Origin: JAJFUI01 sp039698035
GTDB lineage: Bacteria; Planctomycetota; Planctomycetia; Pirellulales; Thermoguttaceae
Direction: 5' to 3'
NCBI GenBank assembly: GCA_039698035.1
Contig: JBDKSW010000003.1
Span: 175,105-239,104 of the forward strand
Length of the DNA stretch: 64,000 nt
In this document: positions 1-8,639 of the stretch, piece by piece
Layout: the number at the start of each line of letters is the position of its first letter
How positions within the stretch are numbered: the stretch's first letter is position 1
Position numbers and translations under genes: made by a program
Notes under the pieces: generated by a model
Told to the model about the DNA's origin: nothing
Seen by the model: the letters and a program-made list of their open reading frames with translations, nothing else
Databases searched by the model: none

Positions 1-692
1 AAGCGACCGTTTGGGATCGTGCGTCGGTCGTTGATCTCGACGGGGACTGGGAGACGTACCGGTCGACCCGGAACGGCGCATGGCTGCGACGTCTTCGGCA
101 CGACGAACGCAAGCTGTCGGCGGCTGGCCGTCTCGAATTCGTGCGTTATCGGCCTGCCGGCGCGGCATACGGCGACGGCTCGCCCCGCTGGGACCTTTAC
201 GACGCCTGCGAGGATTTGGCTCGCCGAAGCTGGCAAGGCTCGGCCACCGACGGCACGACGCTATCGCACGAGTCGGTCCGGGGTTTTTTGCGCGAGGTGC
301 ACGAGTCTGCGGCCAAGGCCGGCGCGGTCGACATGAGCCTGCTGCTCTTGGACGACGCGCCGCTGGCATTCATCTACGGCTATCAGTACGGCGGCTACGT
401 CTATGGGCTGCGGCGCGGACGCGATGCGGAGCGGGCATCGGACGGCGCGGGGAATTTGCTGCTCGCCCGCACGTTGGAGGACAGCTTCGCCCGAGGCGAC
501 CGTCTCTACGACATGGGCGTTGGTTCGCTGGCGAGCAAGCGGCAGTTTCAGACGCGGTTGATTCCCATTTTACGGCTGAGCCACTATCCGCTTAGATCGC
601 CGCGCGCACAACTGCTGCGGCTGGCGCGATGGTGGCAGGGGCGCACGATCTGCGCGTCTCGGCTCGACGAAGAAGTCGCTGCGGAGAGCTGA
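1..692 (+). CDS. CelD/BcsL-like GNAT acetyltransferase, 5'-truncated
   Basis: The reading frame is open from the first bases of the window, so the N-terminus lies to the left; about 229 residues are visible. The visible part reads like the C-terminal half of CelD/BcsL (FemAB-like) GNAT proteins: a WxxY-type segment near the start, a helix with RRLRHDERKL, a central SVRGFLREVHESAA stretch, the strand LLLLDDAPLAFIYGYQYGGY, and the terminal YDMGVGSLASKRQF block that precedes the last basic helix. Family members acylate polysaccharides or cell-surface sugars from acyl-CoA in the cytoplasm. The position next to an exopolysaccharide-type cluster (2.6-6.2 kb) fits such a role, but the substrate cannot be read from the sequence. 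Confidence 0.7.
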   Translation, partial: ATVWDRASVVDLDGDWETYRSTRNGAWLRRLRHDERKLSAAGRLEFVRYRPAGAAYGDGSPRWDLYDACEDLARRSWQGSATDGTTLSHESVRGFLREVHESAAKAGAVDMSLLLLDDAPLAFIYGYQYGGYVYGLRRGRDAERASDGAGNLLLARTLEDSFARGDRLYDMGVGSLASKRQFQTRLIPILRLSHYPLRSPRAQLLRLARWWQGRTICASRLDEEVAAES

Positions 693-863
693 TCGCTTGG
701 CGTCGAACCGGCGTTCATCGCGGTCGGCCGCTTCCAGGCGGGTGCGGCCGACGCGCGATGAACTCCTATACCGGCGCGACGTGTTTACGAGCGATGCCTT
801 CCCGACTCGCTTTGGAGACGAGCCGGGACAATCGCAGCTTACTCAACGAGTGAGTCTTGTCGC

Positions 864-1145
864 TTACCGTCCCACGGGACCGGGCATGACGGCGCCCGAG
901 CCGCCGCCGCAGTTGCAGCCGCCGCTTGGGGCAGGCGTGACCACGGTGGTCGGTTCCGACGTAATGACCGTCTCTCCGGAGCACGGGTCGTCACACGGAT
1001 CGACCATGACACAGGTCTGTTGCTTGCAATTGCGTTCGGGGTGGAACCGCGAGTTCCAGGCGTAGCGCCAGCACTCGCCGATGCGGCAGCCGCCGGAGAC
1101 GCCGAGCAAGGTTCCTAAGACAGTAAGCAGTAGTAACTTTTTCAT
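864..1145 (-). CDS. Small lipoprotein, paralogue A
   Basis: 93 residues. The ATG at 1145 is preceded by GAGGAGG at good spacing, and it opens a classical lipoprotein signal: KK, a leucine-rich core, then LGVSGGC, so Cys at about residue 21 would be lipidated. The mature part has several cysteines (NCKQQTC, DPCDDPC, GCNCGGG) and ends in Pro/Gly-rich sequence. It is clearly paralogous to the neighbouring lipoprotein ending at 1169, with the same MK(K/R)LL...VLGTLL...GC start and a Trp-containing segment after the lipobox. The function is unknown; an envelope location is likely. Confidence 0.65.
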   Translation of the reverse strand: MKKLLLLTVLGTLLGVSGGCRIGECWRYAWNSRFHPERNCKQQTCVMVDPCDDPCSGETVITSEPTTVVTPAPSGGCNCGGGSGAVMPGPVGR

Positions 1146-1168
1146 GATGATGGTTGGCCTCCTCGCAA

Positions 1169-1408
1169 TCAGGATGCGGGTCCCGGCGCGTAGGTCGGCG
1201 TGCCAGGCGTCACGACGGGCGTTGTCGCCGTCGTCGCTCCGGCGCAAGGATCGCAAGGACTGTAGGTTGGGCAGGCGCTTGGGCACGGGGCGACCGTCTG
1301 CGTGCAGCCCTGGTTCTGCGGGCCGCGCCACAGGCAATTCCAGAACCGGCATCCCGCCACGCCGCACAGCAGCGTTCCGAGAACCGCTATTGTCAGTAGC
1401 CTCTTCAT
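1169..1408 (-). CDS. Small lipoprotein, paralogue B
   Basis: 79 residues starting at the ATG at 1408. The signal MKRLLTIAVLGTLLCGVAGC ends in a lipobox with Cys20. Mature cysteines occur in CRFWNC, APCPSACP and PCDPCAG, followed by a Thr/Pro tail. It lies 23 bases upstream of its paralogue on the same strand, so the two probably arose by tandem duplication and may be co-transcribed. A longer in-frame start exists upstream, but it would bury the signal peptide, so the shorter start is preferred. Function unknown. Confidence 0.65.
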   Translation of the reverse strand: MKRLLTIAVLGTLLCGVAGCRFWNCLWRGPQNQGCTQTVAPCPSACPTYSPCDPCAGATTATTPVVTPGTPTYAPGPAS

Positions 1409-1626
1409 TCCTCGTATCTCCCATCCAAACGGTATCTTTCGATCGCCAGACTTCTCGCCAAGCAACTCTACACCAGGATCGATGATGTGCAAATCAAACG
1501 ACGTTTTTTCTGTGAAACACCCATGTTGTCATTTTTCCACACATTCGTTGATTGCAGGCTACAATTGTGGTGAGCCAAGGCGAGTTTACCTTCCGTCACG
1601 GATAGGCCGGTCGGGCAGCCCACAGC

Positions 1627-2673
1627 ATGCGCATGGATCGCCAATTGTCGAAAAGATCGCGTCGCCGCTTGGGATTTGGCAGCCCGATCGCTCACGCATC
1701 CCTTGTGGCATTGGCCGCATGGCTGGGCGTGACGGCCGCTCGCGCCGCCGAGCAACCGATTTGGATTCTGGACACGCGCTGCGTCAATGGGTGCGGCGAA
1801 CCCAACGAGGTCGTTGAGCAGATTCAGCACGAGCGGCTCGACGCGGACTGTTGCCGGCGCGCGACCGACGCCCAAGACTTCCGTGCGGCGCAAGAAGTCA
1901 CGACGCCAATGGTTGTCTTCGTCCACGGGAACAACACGGACGCCGATCAGGCGCTGACCAAGGGTCTCTACGTTTACAACACGATTCGCTTGCAAGCGGG
2001 CGACAAGCCATTCCGCTTTGTCATCTGGTCGTGGCCCGCCGACCGGTTCTTCGGCATCCTCAATCGCGGGAGCACTCGGGCAAAGGCCGAGGAGTGCGAC
2101 ACGGAGAGCTACTATCTGGCGGCATGGCTTAATCGTCTCGCGCCGGGCACGCGGATTTGCCTGGCCGGGCACAGCTTTGGTCCGCGGATCATCACCGGCG
2201 CGTTGCACCTGCTGGCCGGCGGCCCCTTGGCTTGCCGAGCGATGCCGGAAGCAACGGTCGCGGCCTGGAAAGGCGGAAAACGCAATCCGGTGCGAACCGT
2301 GCTGATGGCTGCCGCGCTCGATGCCGATTGGCTTGCGCCGGACGGCCGCCACGGGCTGGCGCCGTCGATCGCCGACCGCATGCTGATCACGTGCAACGAT
2401 CGGGATCGCATCTTGCGATACTACCCGAGGCTGTGGCATCGCCAGAGTTCCGAAGCGCTTGGGCTTGTCGGTCCTTGCGGCGTCGATTGCCTTGAGCACG
2501 TCGAGACCATCGACGTAAGCGGCGAGGTCGGCCGGTTTCACGATTGGCGTGACTATGCCTTCACGCCCGAGGTCCGCTGCCGCTGGACCGAGTATGCGTT
2601 TCTCGATGAGCCGAGCGAGGAGGCCGCCAAAGAGAAGGCGTCTGGCGGGTCACGCGACGGCGATGCACCCTAG
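1627..2673 (+). CDS. Secreted alpha/beta-hydrolase-fold protein
   Basis: 348 residues. The N-terminus has basic residues, a hydrophobic core (SLVALAAWLGVTAARA) and an Ala-rich cleavage site before AEQPIW, indicating export. The sequence VVFVHGNNTD around residue 95-104 is the oxyanion-hole strand of alpha/beta hydrolases, and AGHSFGPR around residue 180 is the nucleophile elbow with Ser in GHSFG. A WSWPADR segment sits between them. The acid and His residues cannot be assigned with certainty (HDWRDY near the end is a candidate for His). The 3' end overlaps the convergent ATPase gene by 24 bases. The substrate is unknown. Confidence 0.65.
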   Translation: MRMDRQLSKRSRRRLGFGSPIAHASLVALAAWLGVTAARAAEQPIWILDTRCVNGCGEPNEVVEQIQHERLDADCCRRATDAQDFRAAQEVTTPMVVFVHGNNTDADQALTKGLYVYNTIRLQAGDKPFRFVIWSWPADRFFGILNRGSTRAKAEECDTESYYLAAWLNRLAPGTRICLAGHSFGPRIITGALHLLAGGPLACRAMPEATVAAWKGGKRNPVRTVLMAAALDADWLAPDGRHGLAPSIADRMLITCNDRDRILRYYPRLWHRQSSEALGLVGPCGVDCLEHVETIDVSGEVGRFHDWRDYAFTPEVRCRWTEYAFLDEPSEEAAKEKASGGSRDGDAP

Positions 2674-3390
2674 CAGACGGCCGCCGCACGCGGGGATGAT
2701 CTGGCTGGCCGCCACGACGGCCCGGCGCGACGTATGGCCCAGTCGCACCACGACAAAGACGCCGTCACAATGACCGAGCGTTTGCGCTGTCTCGGATTGT
2801 TCCAACGAGGCACAGTCGAAGAGGGTCAGTTGCCACCGCTCGCGGAGGCTTGCGATCCAGGCGTCGTTGTGCCAGGGGCAGTCGGGCTGCGGCGTTGCGC
2901 TGGTTGACAGGACGCTGAGCCCTGGAACGGTGGTTGGCCAAACAAGGCCCCGGTTGTCGGACAACGTTTCGGGCGGCGCAGTGGTCGTGACGTTGGCCTC
3001 GGCCAGTCGCGCGATCAGCCCACGGCCGCGGGCGTCGGCATCGACCACCAAGAGGCCGCCCGGCGTTCGTTGGGCCAATTCTCGCGCGAGCTCGATCACG
3101 AGACTCGTTTTTCCATCGGCGTCGTTTGGGCTTGTGACGGCCAAGACGGACGGCCGATCGCCGGGCAGACGCCAGCGAATCGATTGGGCCAATTCGGCCA
3201 CGGCGTGGGCCGTCTGGGGCCGTTCGGACTCGGGCCAAGCCAGACGCGGTCCGTCGTCGCCGTTGCAGCTTGCCTTCGGTTCGTCGACTTCGGGAAAGGC
3301 AAACCGAACGCCCGCATCCTCGATGCAGGGCATTGGAACGATCAGCGGGGCGATTCGGTCCGTCGTCGACTCCACCAATGTCTGAGTCAT
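2650..3390 (-). CDS. CpsD/CapB-like ATPase (BY-kinase fold)
   Basis: 246 residues from the ATG at 3390. The fold is that of the ParA/MinD-like ATPases that act as tyrosine autokinases in exopolysaccharide export. A P-loop is seen at VTSPNDADGKTSL, followed by the A' motif LLVVDADARGRG and a B-type strand LTLFDCASLEQ with downstream DGVFVVVRLGHTSR. Unlike typical BY-kinases there is no C-terminal tyrosine cluster; the protein ends in GGRLLGCIAVA. It starts 7 bases after the stop of the ExeA-like gene, and the Wzz-like gene lies further upstream, so the partners of a kinase/co-polymerase pair are both present but on separate genes. Confidence 0.7.
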   Translation of the reverse strand: MTQTLVESTTDRIAPLIVPMPCIEDAGVRFAFPEVDEPKASCNGDDGPRLAWPESERPQTAHAVAELAQSIRWRLPGDRPSVLAVTSPNDADGKTSLVIELARELAQRTPGGLLVVDADARGRGLIARLAEANVTTTAPPETLSDNRGLVWPTTVPGLSVLSTSATPQPDCPWHNDAWIASLRERWQLTLFDCASLEQSETAQTLGHCDGVFVVVRLGHTSRRAVVAASQIIPACGGRLLGCIAVA

Positions 3391-3397
3391 GAGACCT

Positions 3398-4852
3398 CTA
3401 ACCTCGACGCAGCCGGGCGAAGAGCTGTCGATACTGTTGCGGAGGCGTGGTTCTGGGGGCCCGCGGCTCCTCGTCCACGATGGCAACGCTCGTCTCGACA
3501 GTCGCCGCAGCCGCGGGCTCTTGGGTGGGCACGGCCGCCGCCCGGTTGCGGGCGGACGCCTCGGCCAGCACGTTTCTGGCCGGCGGGGAAACGGGGACTC
3601 GCGGTTCGAGCTTGATTTCCTGTCTCGGCGGCAGGGGCATCCCAAACGGCAGCGATTCGGACACGGGCGGGGTTTGGGCAGGTCGGCCGACCTGACTGCG
3701 CCAGGCCCCGGCATACCGATCGGCGACCACTTCTTCCTGCTCGAACGCCTCGCGGAAGGGGTGAGGCGTCTCGTCGAAACAGAGCTCGACCTCGGGACCG
3801 ATCGAGCCGGCCGGCTGGAAGTCGTCCTCCGTTTCGGCCAACAGTTGTTCAATGCGATGGATTTGCACCGCCGGCTCGGCGGCCTCGGTCGGCATTTCCT
3901 GGTCGTCAAGCTGGGTCACGCGGAAAACGCCTGGGGTCGGGGACGCGGCATGGCTTGCATCGTCGTCCGAATCGTCGAGCGAGCCGAACTCGATCACGCC
4001 GCCGGCGCCGGATTCCTCGGTTGGCTGGGCGTTAGGCGGCGCGGGCAACTGTTGCAAGTCGGCCCAGGCCTCTTCGGCGCGTGCGGGCGGAATGACCTTC
4101 TGACCGTCCGCGTAGGCCAGCAGCAGCGCATGATCGCACACTTGGTTGATCAGACGGACGACGCCGCCGGTGGCCTGAAACACGCATTGGCAGGTGGCCT
4201 CGGGAAAGATCGAATCGCCCTGAGCGCCGGCCCAGTTGATTTGCGATTGGATGTAGTCCTTCGTCTCGCCACGGCTCAATGGTTCGAGATAGCAACGGGC
4301 GCTGAGCCGCTGATTGAGGGAATCGAGCTTCGGGCTGGCCAGCCGCTCTTCGAGGGCCGGACCGCCGGCCAACACCAGCCGGACCAGCGGCTGGCCGGCT
4401 CGCGTCAGATTGCTCAAGAGGCGAATTTCTTCCAAAAGGCGCAACGGCAGCGTTTGGGCCTCATCGGCCAGGAGGAGCATGCCGCGAGGGCTGCCATCGC
4501 CGATGGTCAGATAATCGACGACGGCGAGGCGCAGTTCGCCTTCGTCCATGCCGCGGTACGCCCGGCCCAAGTCGTACAGGATCGCCTGGTACAAGGCTCG
4601 CCGGGTGCTCAGGCGGCCGCTGTTGAGCATGGCCACCTGGAGGGTGCGTCGCGACTGCTCGGCCACCAACATGCACAGGAGCGTCTTGCCGGTTCCGGCC
4701 GGTCCGATGACGAGGCCGGCGCCTTCGCCGCGTTCGACGCAGCGGACCAACGTTGTCCGAGCGCTTTCGATCGAGGCGGCAGGAAAGTAACGATCCACCT
4801 GGGGCGCCGAGCAAAACGGGCGTCTGCTGAATCCGAAACAAGCGTCGTACAT
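3398..4852 (-). CDS. ExeA-like AAA ATPase, EPS/exosortase-associated type
   Basis: 484 residues. The N-terminus (MYDACFGFSRRPF) is the usual start of ExeA/GspA-type ATPases. A Walker A motif is at GPAGTGKT around residue 50, Walker B at LLLADEAQTL around 127, and a sensor-like RLVLAGGPALEERL follows. The C-terminal 230 residues are low-complexity, acidic then proline-rich, without a membrane segment or peptidoglycan-binding domain. ATG at 4852 is preferred to GTG at 4858 because GGAAAG sits at better spacing. In exosortase-linked EPS clusters such an ATPase accompanies a chain-length protein and a tyrosine kinase, as here. Its cellular role is not settled for the family. Confidence 0.75.
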   Translation of the reverse strand: MYDACFGFSRRPFCSAPQVDRYFPAASIESARTTLVRCVERGEGAGLVIGPAGTGKTLLCMLVAEQSRRTLQVAMLNSGRLSTRRALYQAILYDLGRAYRGMDEGELRLAVVDYLTIGDGSPRGMLLLADEAQTLPLRLLEEIRLLSNLTRAGQPLVRLVLAGGPALEERLASPKLDSLNQRLSARCYLEPLSRGETKDYIQSQINWAGAQGDSIFPEATCQCVFQATGGVVRLINQVCDHALLLAYADGQKVIPPARAEEAWADLQQLPAPPNAQPTEESGAGGVIEFGSLDDSDDDASHAASPTPGVFRVTQLDDQEMPTEAAEPAVQIHRIEQLLAETEDDFQPAGSIGPEVELCFDETPHPFREAFEQEEVVADRYAGAWRSQVGRPAQTPPVSESLPFGMPLPPRQEIKLEPRVPVSPPARNVLAEASARNRAAAVPTQEPAAAATVETSVAIVDEEPRAPRTTPPQQYRQLFARLRRG

Positions 4853-5021
4853 CGTCACTCTTTCCAGCTATTCGAGAGTGTCTTGAAATGCGTCGCGCCC
4901 TCGGCAAGGGGGCCCGGCGGCGTGACGCGGACAGCGCACGGTCGCGCCGTCCTGGGATTTTCCCATTCCATCCATTCGGCACGCGCCAGATGACGGAATA
5001 AATGGTCTGACGGCTGGCGGG

Positions 5022-6248
5022 TCAAATCCCCAACACGCCCCACATCGCCACCAGGGGCGTGGCAACGATCAGAGAGAACCCCACCATTAGGGAGACTCTG
5101 CGAAGTCGTCGCCGTGCGGCGACCCTAACGATTGCGGGAACTGGGTCGTAGGAGGGCATCACACCGATGACGGACTCGCCCAGATCGGATCGGATTTGGG
5201 CGACGTCCAGCTCGGGCAACTCGATGCGACTTGCAAAGGTCACGAAGCCTGCACCGAAACCCATCGCCAGGGCCGCTGCGGCCGCGGTGGCCAGCAGACG
5301 CCAACGGCCGTAATCGACCGCCGAGAGATTCTCGACCACCTTGGCCCGTTCGACGGCATAGGGGGAGCCGGCCGCGTGCGCCGCCACGGTCTGCTTCAGG
5401 ATGCGTTCCGCTTGCTCGGAGTCGCGTCGGGCGTCGGCGACGGCCTCGATCGCCGCATCCAGCCGAGGCTTTTGCCTGGCCTGCTCGGCGCGGTCCTTGC
5501 CGGACTCATCACGATCCGCGCGACGGGCCTTTTCCATTGCCCCGGCCGATGCACTGGCGGCCCGCGAATCGGGTATTTGCCGCCGGGTGACGGCCAACTG
5601 CTGTTCGACGGCCTCGATGCGGTGTGCCACGTCTTGCACGGCCGGGTGCGCCGGGGTGCGTTTTTCCAGCAGATCGTCGTAACGACGGCGAAGCTCCGAG
5701 CGTTCCTGATTCAGAGCGACCCATTCGGGATTGTCCACGAGTCGGGGGCCGGCCGTCGCCGACGGCTCGGTCGCGGTTTGCGGCGGCGTGGAGCGGGCGG
5801 CCAATAGTTGACGAAGCGATGTCAGATCGGACTCGCACTTGGCCAGGCGCCGGTGTGCGGCGACTGCTTTTTGCCGAGCCTCTGCGCAGGCCGAATCGAT
5901 GGCCTTTTGCCATGCGGCCCGTTGACAAGTGACATGGGCCTCGGCCAAGCGGTCAGCGGCCTGCGCCGCGCGGTCCGAGTCGGTGTCTGAAACGACGAAC
6001 GGCACTCGGTGAACCGTTGGCGGACGATGTTGAATCGGGTCGGCCTGCGGCGTTTCGCCCGGCGAGCGGTCTAGGGCGTAGGCCGTCGCCGTAAATGGGG
6101 GGACGGTTTTGACAGGCGTCCATCGGGGATAGCCCCAGCGGAAGACCCCCACGCCGGTGAGGGCCGCGATCAGGAGGCAGAGCACGATCGGCGTTCCGAC
6201 CGATGATCGGCGAACGGTCAGCGATCGTTGCCATCCTGGCTTTCGCAT
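5022..6248 (-). CDS. Wzz/GumC-like chain-length determinant protein
   Basis: 408 residues from the ATG at 6248. A transmembrane helix lies at about residues 17-37 (GTPIVLCLLIAALTGVGVF). A long, Ala/Arg/Glu-rich coiled-coil domain follows, roughly residues 95-310, with the sequence LRRRYDDLLEKRTPAHPAVQ characteristic of GumC-like periplasmic coiled coils. A second membrane helix is near residue 335-355 and a third closes the protein. The typical N-terminal Wzz motif is not obvious. It probably acts as an inner-membrane co-polymerase or export regulator for an exopolysaccharide, together with the ATPase genes downstream. No polymerase, flippase or glycosyltransferase is in the window. Confidence 0.65.
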   Translation of the reverse strand: MRKPGWQRSLTVRRSSVGTPIVLCLLIAALTGVGVFRWGYPRWTPVKTVPPFTATAYALDRSPGETPQADPIQHRPPTVHRVPFVVSDTDSDRAAQAADRLAEAHVTCQRAAWQKAIDSACAEARQKAVAAHRRLAKCESDLTSLRQLLAARSTPPQTATEPSATAGPRLVDNPEWVALNQERSELRRRYDDLLEKRTPAHPAVQDVAHRIEAVEQQLAVTRRQIPDSRAASASAGAMEKARRADRDESGKDRAEQARQKPRLDAAIEAVADARRDSEQAERILKQTVAAHAAGSPYAVERAKVVENLSAVDYGRWRLLATAAAAALAMGFGAGFVTFASRIELPELDVAQIRSDLGESVIGVMPSYDPVPAIVRVAARRRLRRVSLMVGFSLIVATPLVAMWGVLGI

Positions 6249-6349
6249 TGCGCGGTCCTTCAGCGCAGACTCTCCCAAGGTCTTTATCGGCCGTCGAGGG
6301 CCGATGTCTTCGGCCAAGTGGCGTTGGGGAAACGCACCGAGCGGCCACT

Positions 6350-6378
6350 TTTCCACTGGGCCGTGGATTTGTTAGAAT
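6350..6378 (+). promoter_or_regulatory. Candidate promoter of ahcY
   Basis: TTTCCA at 6350-6355 and TAGAAT at 6373-6378 are separated by 17 bases. Transcription would begin near 6385 and give a leader of about 40 bases. The -10 matches the bacterial consensus at five of six positions; the -35 is weak. The leader is too short for an SAH riboswitch. Confidence 0.35.
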
Positions 6379-6425
6379 GGTGATTCTTCAATCGTTGTGG
6401 AATCGCCCCCCCTAGGAGCCAGACC

Positions 6426-7742
6426 GTGCCCAAAGTCGAAACGAAGCTGCCATACAAAGTCGCCGACCTGTCGCTGGCCGATTGGGGTCGCAAGGAAATC
6501 CAACTGGCCGAGCGTGAGATGCCTGGCCTCATGGCCCTGCGGCGCAAGTATGGCAAGACCAAGCCGTTGGCGGGCGTCCGCGTGGCCGGCTGTCTGCACA
6601 TGACCATTCAGACGGCCGTTCTGATCGAGACCCTCAAGGAGCTTGGCGCCGAGGTGCAGTGGAGCAGTTGCAACAAGTTTTCGACGCAGGACCACGCCGC
6701 CGCAGCGATAGCCGCCACGGGGGTGCCTGTCTACGCCTGGAAGGGCGAGACCGATGCGGACTACGATTGGTGCATCGAGCAGACGCTCTACTTCCCGGAT
6801 GGCCAGCCGCTGAACATGATCGTCGATGACGGCGGCGACCTGACGGCCATTGTCCACGGCCCGAAGTATCGCCAACTGCTTTCTGGCATCCGCGGCCTCT
6901 CGGAAGAGACGACTACGGGCGTCCACCGGCTGTATCAGATGCACGAGCGCGGCGAGCTGGGCATCCCGGCGATGAACGTCAACGACTCGGTCACGAAGAG
7001 CAAGTTTGACAACTTGTATGGGTGCCGCGAGTCGCTGGCCGACGGCATCAAGCGGGCGACCGACATCATGGTGGCCGGCAAGGTGGTCGTCATCTGCGGC
7101 TACGGCGACGTGGGGAAGGGCTGTGCCCACTCGATGCGGTCCTACGGCGCCCGGGTGCTCGTCACCGAGATCGACCCGATCTGCGCGCTGCAGGCGGCGA
7201 TGGAAGGCTACGAAGTGACGACGATGGACGAGGCCGCCTCGCGTGGCAACATCTTCGTCACCTGCACGGGTTGCCGCGACATTATCACGGCCAAACACAT
7301 GCAGGAGATGCCCGAGGACGCCATCGTCTGCAACATTGGGCACTTCGACCTGGAGATTGACGTGGCCGGATTGCAGAAGCTGCCTGGCGTCAAGCATGTG
7401 AACATCAAGCCGCTGGTGGACCGGTACACGCTGTCCAGCGGCCGCTCGATCATCCTGCTGGCCGAGGGGCGGCTGGTGAACCTTGGCTGTGCGACGGGCC
7501 ATCCGTCGTTCGTCATGTCGAACTCGTTCACCAACCAGGTGATCGCCCAGATTGCCCTGTGGACCGAGTCGGACAAGTACCCGATCGGCGTCTACACGCT
7601 GCCGAAGCACCTCGACGAGGAAGTTGCCCGGCTGCACCTCGAGCAGCTCGGCGTGAAGCTAACCAAGCTGACGCAAGCCCAGGCCGAGTACCTTGGCATT
7701 CCGGTGAGCGGGCCGTTCAAGCCGGAATACTATCGCTATTAG
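6426..7742 (+). CDS. ahcY: Adenosylhomocysteinase
   Basis: 438 residues, full length for the family. The enzyme hydrolyses S-adenosyl-L-homocysteine to adenosine and homocysteine, clearing the product inhibitor of methyltransferases; it is cytosolic and uses tightly bound NAD. Diagnostic segments are seen: CLHMTIQTAVLIETL, SSCNKFSTQDHAAAA, DDGGDLT, EETTTGVHRLY, NVNDSVTKSKFDNLYGCRES, the NAD loop CGYGDVGKG near residue 225, NIGHFDLEID, and the C-terminal FKPEYYRY tail that reaches the neighbouring subunit. AGGAG lies just upstream of the ATG. It stands alone; no metK or metE neighbours are visible. Confidence 0.97.
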   Translation: MPKVETKLPYKVADLSLADWGRKEIQLAEREMPGLMALRRKYGKTKPLAGVRVAGCLHMTIQTAVLIETLKELGAEVQWSSCNKFSTQDHAAAAIAATGVPVYAWKGETDADYDWCIEQTLYFPDGQPLNMIVDDGGDLTAIVHGPKYRQLLSGIRGLSEETTTGVHRLYQMHERGELGIPAMNVNDSVTKSKFDNLYGCRESLADGIKRATDIMVAGKVVVICGYGDVGKGCAHSMRSYGARVLVTEIDPICALQAAMEGYEVTTMDEAASRGNIFVTCTGCRDIITAKHMQEMPEDAIVCNIGHFDLEIDVAGLQKLPGVKHVNIKPLVDRYTLSSGRSIILLAEGRLVNLGCATGHPSFVMSNSFTNQVIAQIALWTESDKYPIGVYTLPKHLDEEVARLHLEQLGVKLTKLTQAQAEYLGIPVSGPFKPEYYRY

Positions 7743-7793
7743 TAGCTAGTGGTTAGTGGCGAGTGGCTAGAGCCGAAAACCGGTCGACGGCCT

Positions 7794-7819
7794 CGTTCCC
7801 ACGCTCCCGCGTGGGAACG
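7794..7819. repeat. Short palindromic intergenic repeat
   Basis: CGTTCCCACGC (7794-7804) and GCGTGGGAACG (7809-7819) form an 11-bp perfect inverted repeat with a 4-base loop, between ahcY and the toxin-antitoxin genes. It looks like a dispersed REP-like element and may also act as a weak terminator. It follows a stretch of degenerate TAGTGG/GAGTGG direct repeats just after the ahcY stop. Confidence 0.6.
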
Positions 7820-7900
7820 CACTAACCGGACGCTCCTGGGTCCCCAACGGCTGTGGTAAACTACAGGAGGCGGAAGTCGGTCCGAGAAGTGGAGGGAATC

Positions 7901-8158
7901 ATGAACGTCGTGCTGCATGGGACTGTCCACGGCCGAACGGTCGAATTGGATGACGACCCGGGAATCGAAGACAACCGCGTTGTCGAAGTGATTCTGCGGA
8001 CCAAGCAGTTGCCGGGGCCTCCGCCGGCCTGGAAGCCTGGAAGCACGGAAACGGCTGCGGGGATGCTGGCGGATGCCTGGACGCCCGAGGATGACCGGAT
8101 TCATAACGAAATCCACGAAGAGCGCGGGCGGTCGGTGTTTCGGGAGATTGCGGAATGA
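7901..8158 (+). CDS. Antitoxin of a VapBC-type pair
   Basis: 85 residues from the ATG at 7901, preceded by GGAGGG at ideal distance. The N-terminus (MNVVLHGTVHGRTVELDDD) resembles small beta-type antitoxins that carry a short DNA-binding N-terminus followed by an extended toxin-wrapping tail; the second half is charged and likely unstructured (DRIHNEIHEERG). The stop overlaps the start of the PIN toxin gene (ATGA type), which strongly supports the pairing. Such antitoxins usually repress their own promoter together with the toxin; no operator could be assigned. Confidence 0.7.
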   Translation: MNVVLHGTVHGRTVELDDDPGIEDNRVVEVILRTKQLPGPPPAWKPGSTETAAGMLADAWTPEDDRIHNEIHEERGRSVFREIAE

Positions 8159-8556
8159 GCTATCTGCTCGACACGAACATTCTCTCGGCCCACCTGCGCC
8201 GTCCGGCCGGGCTGCAACACCGTTTCATGCAACACTCCGGCCGGCTCTATACATCCAGTGTCGCATTGGCGGAGTTGTACGACTGGGCCTACCGACGGCC
8301 CGACTCCGCCGCTGCACTGGCTGCTGTGGATAAAATGCTGCTCTACGAGGTCGCCACGATCGAGTTTGACAGCGATTGCGCCAAGGAATGTGGCAGGCTT
8401 CGGGCGGAACTTCGCCAGCAGGGGATCGGCATCGCCGCAATGGATCTCCTGATCGGGACCGTCGCCCTGCTGTTTGACCTGACGTTGGTCACCCACAATA
8501 CCAAGGACTTCCAGAACATCCCCGGCCTTCGGCTGGAGGACTGGTTGACGCAATGA
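8155..8556 (+). CDS. vapC: VapC-type PIN-domain ribonuclease toxin
   Basis: 133 residues, normal PIN-toxin length. All acidic active-site positions are visible: Asp6 in LLDTN, Glu40 in ALAELYDW, Asp97 in AAMDLLIG, and Asp118 in HNTKDF, which together bind Mg2+ or Mn2+. The gene starts inside the stop codon of the antitoxin gene. Toxins of this family cleave tRNA or rRNA when the antitoxin is degraded. The pair appears intact, unlike the second PIN gene 1.1 kb downstream. Confidence 0.9.
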   Translation: MSYLLDTNILSAHLRRPAGLQHRFMQHSGRLYTSSVALAELYDWAYRRPDSAAALAAVDKMLLYEVATIEFDSDCAKECGRLRAELRQQGIGIAAMDLLIGTVALLFDLTLVTHNTKDFQNIPGLRLEDWLTQ

Positions 8557-8639
8557 CACCGCGACTCGCCAGTTCTCTCGGCGAAAGGGAGACGCTCGCG
8601 CCCTCTCACCCAAAATCCCATTACGAGAGGATCCGCGCA

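Noticed and set aside
1511..1520. TGTGAAACAC as a further parS half-site
   Set aside because: Only one arm is present, without the central CACGTG, and it is 12 kb from parAB.
6356..6425. SAH or SAM riboswitch in front of ahcY
   Set aside because: The interval after the likely promoter is only about 40 bases and lacks the conserved cores of these riboswitches.
6372..7637. Minus-strand frame opposite ahcY
   Set aside because: It mirrors the codons of a highly conserved enzyme and lacks start signals.
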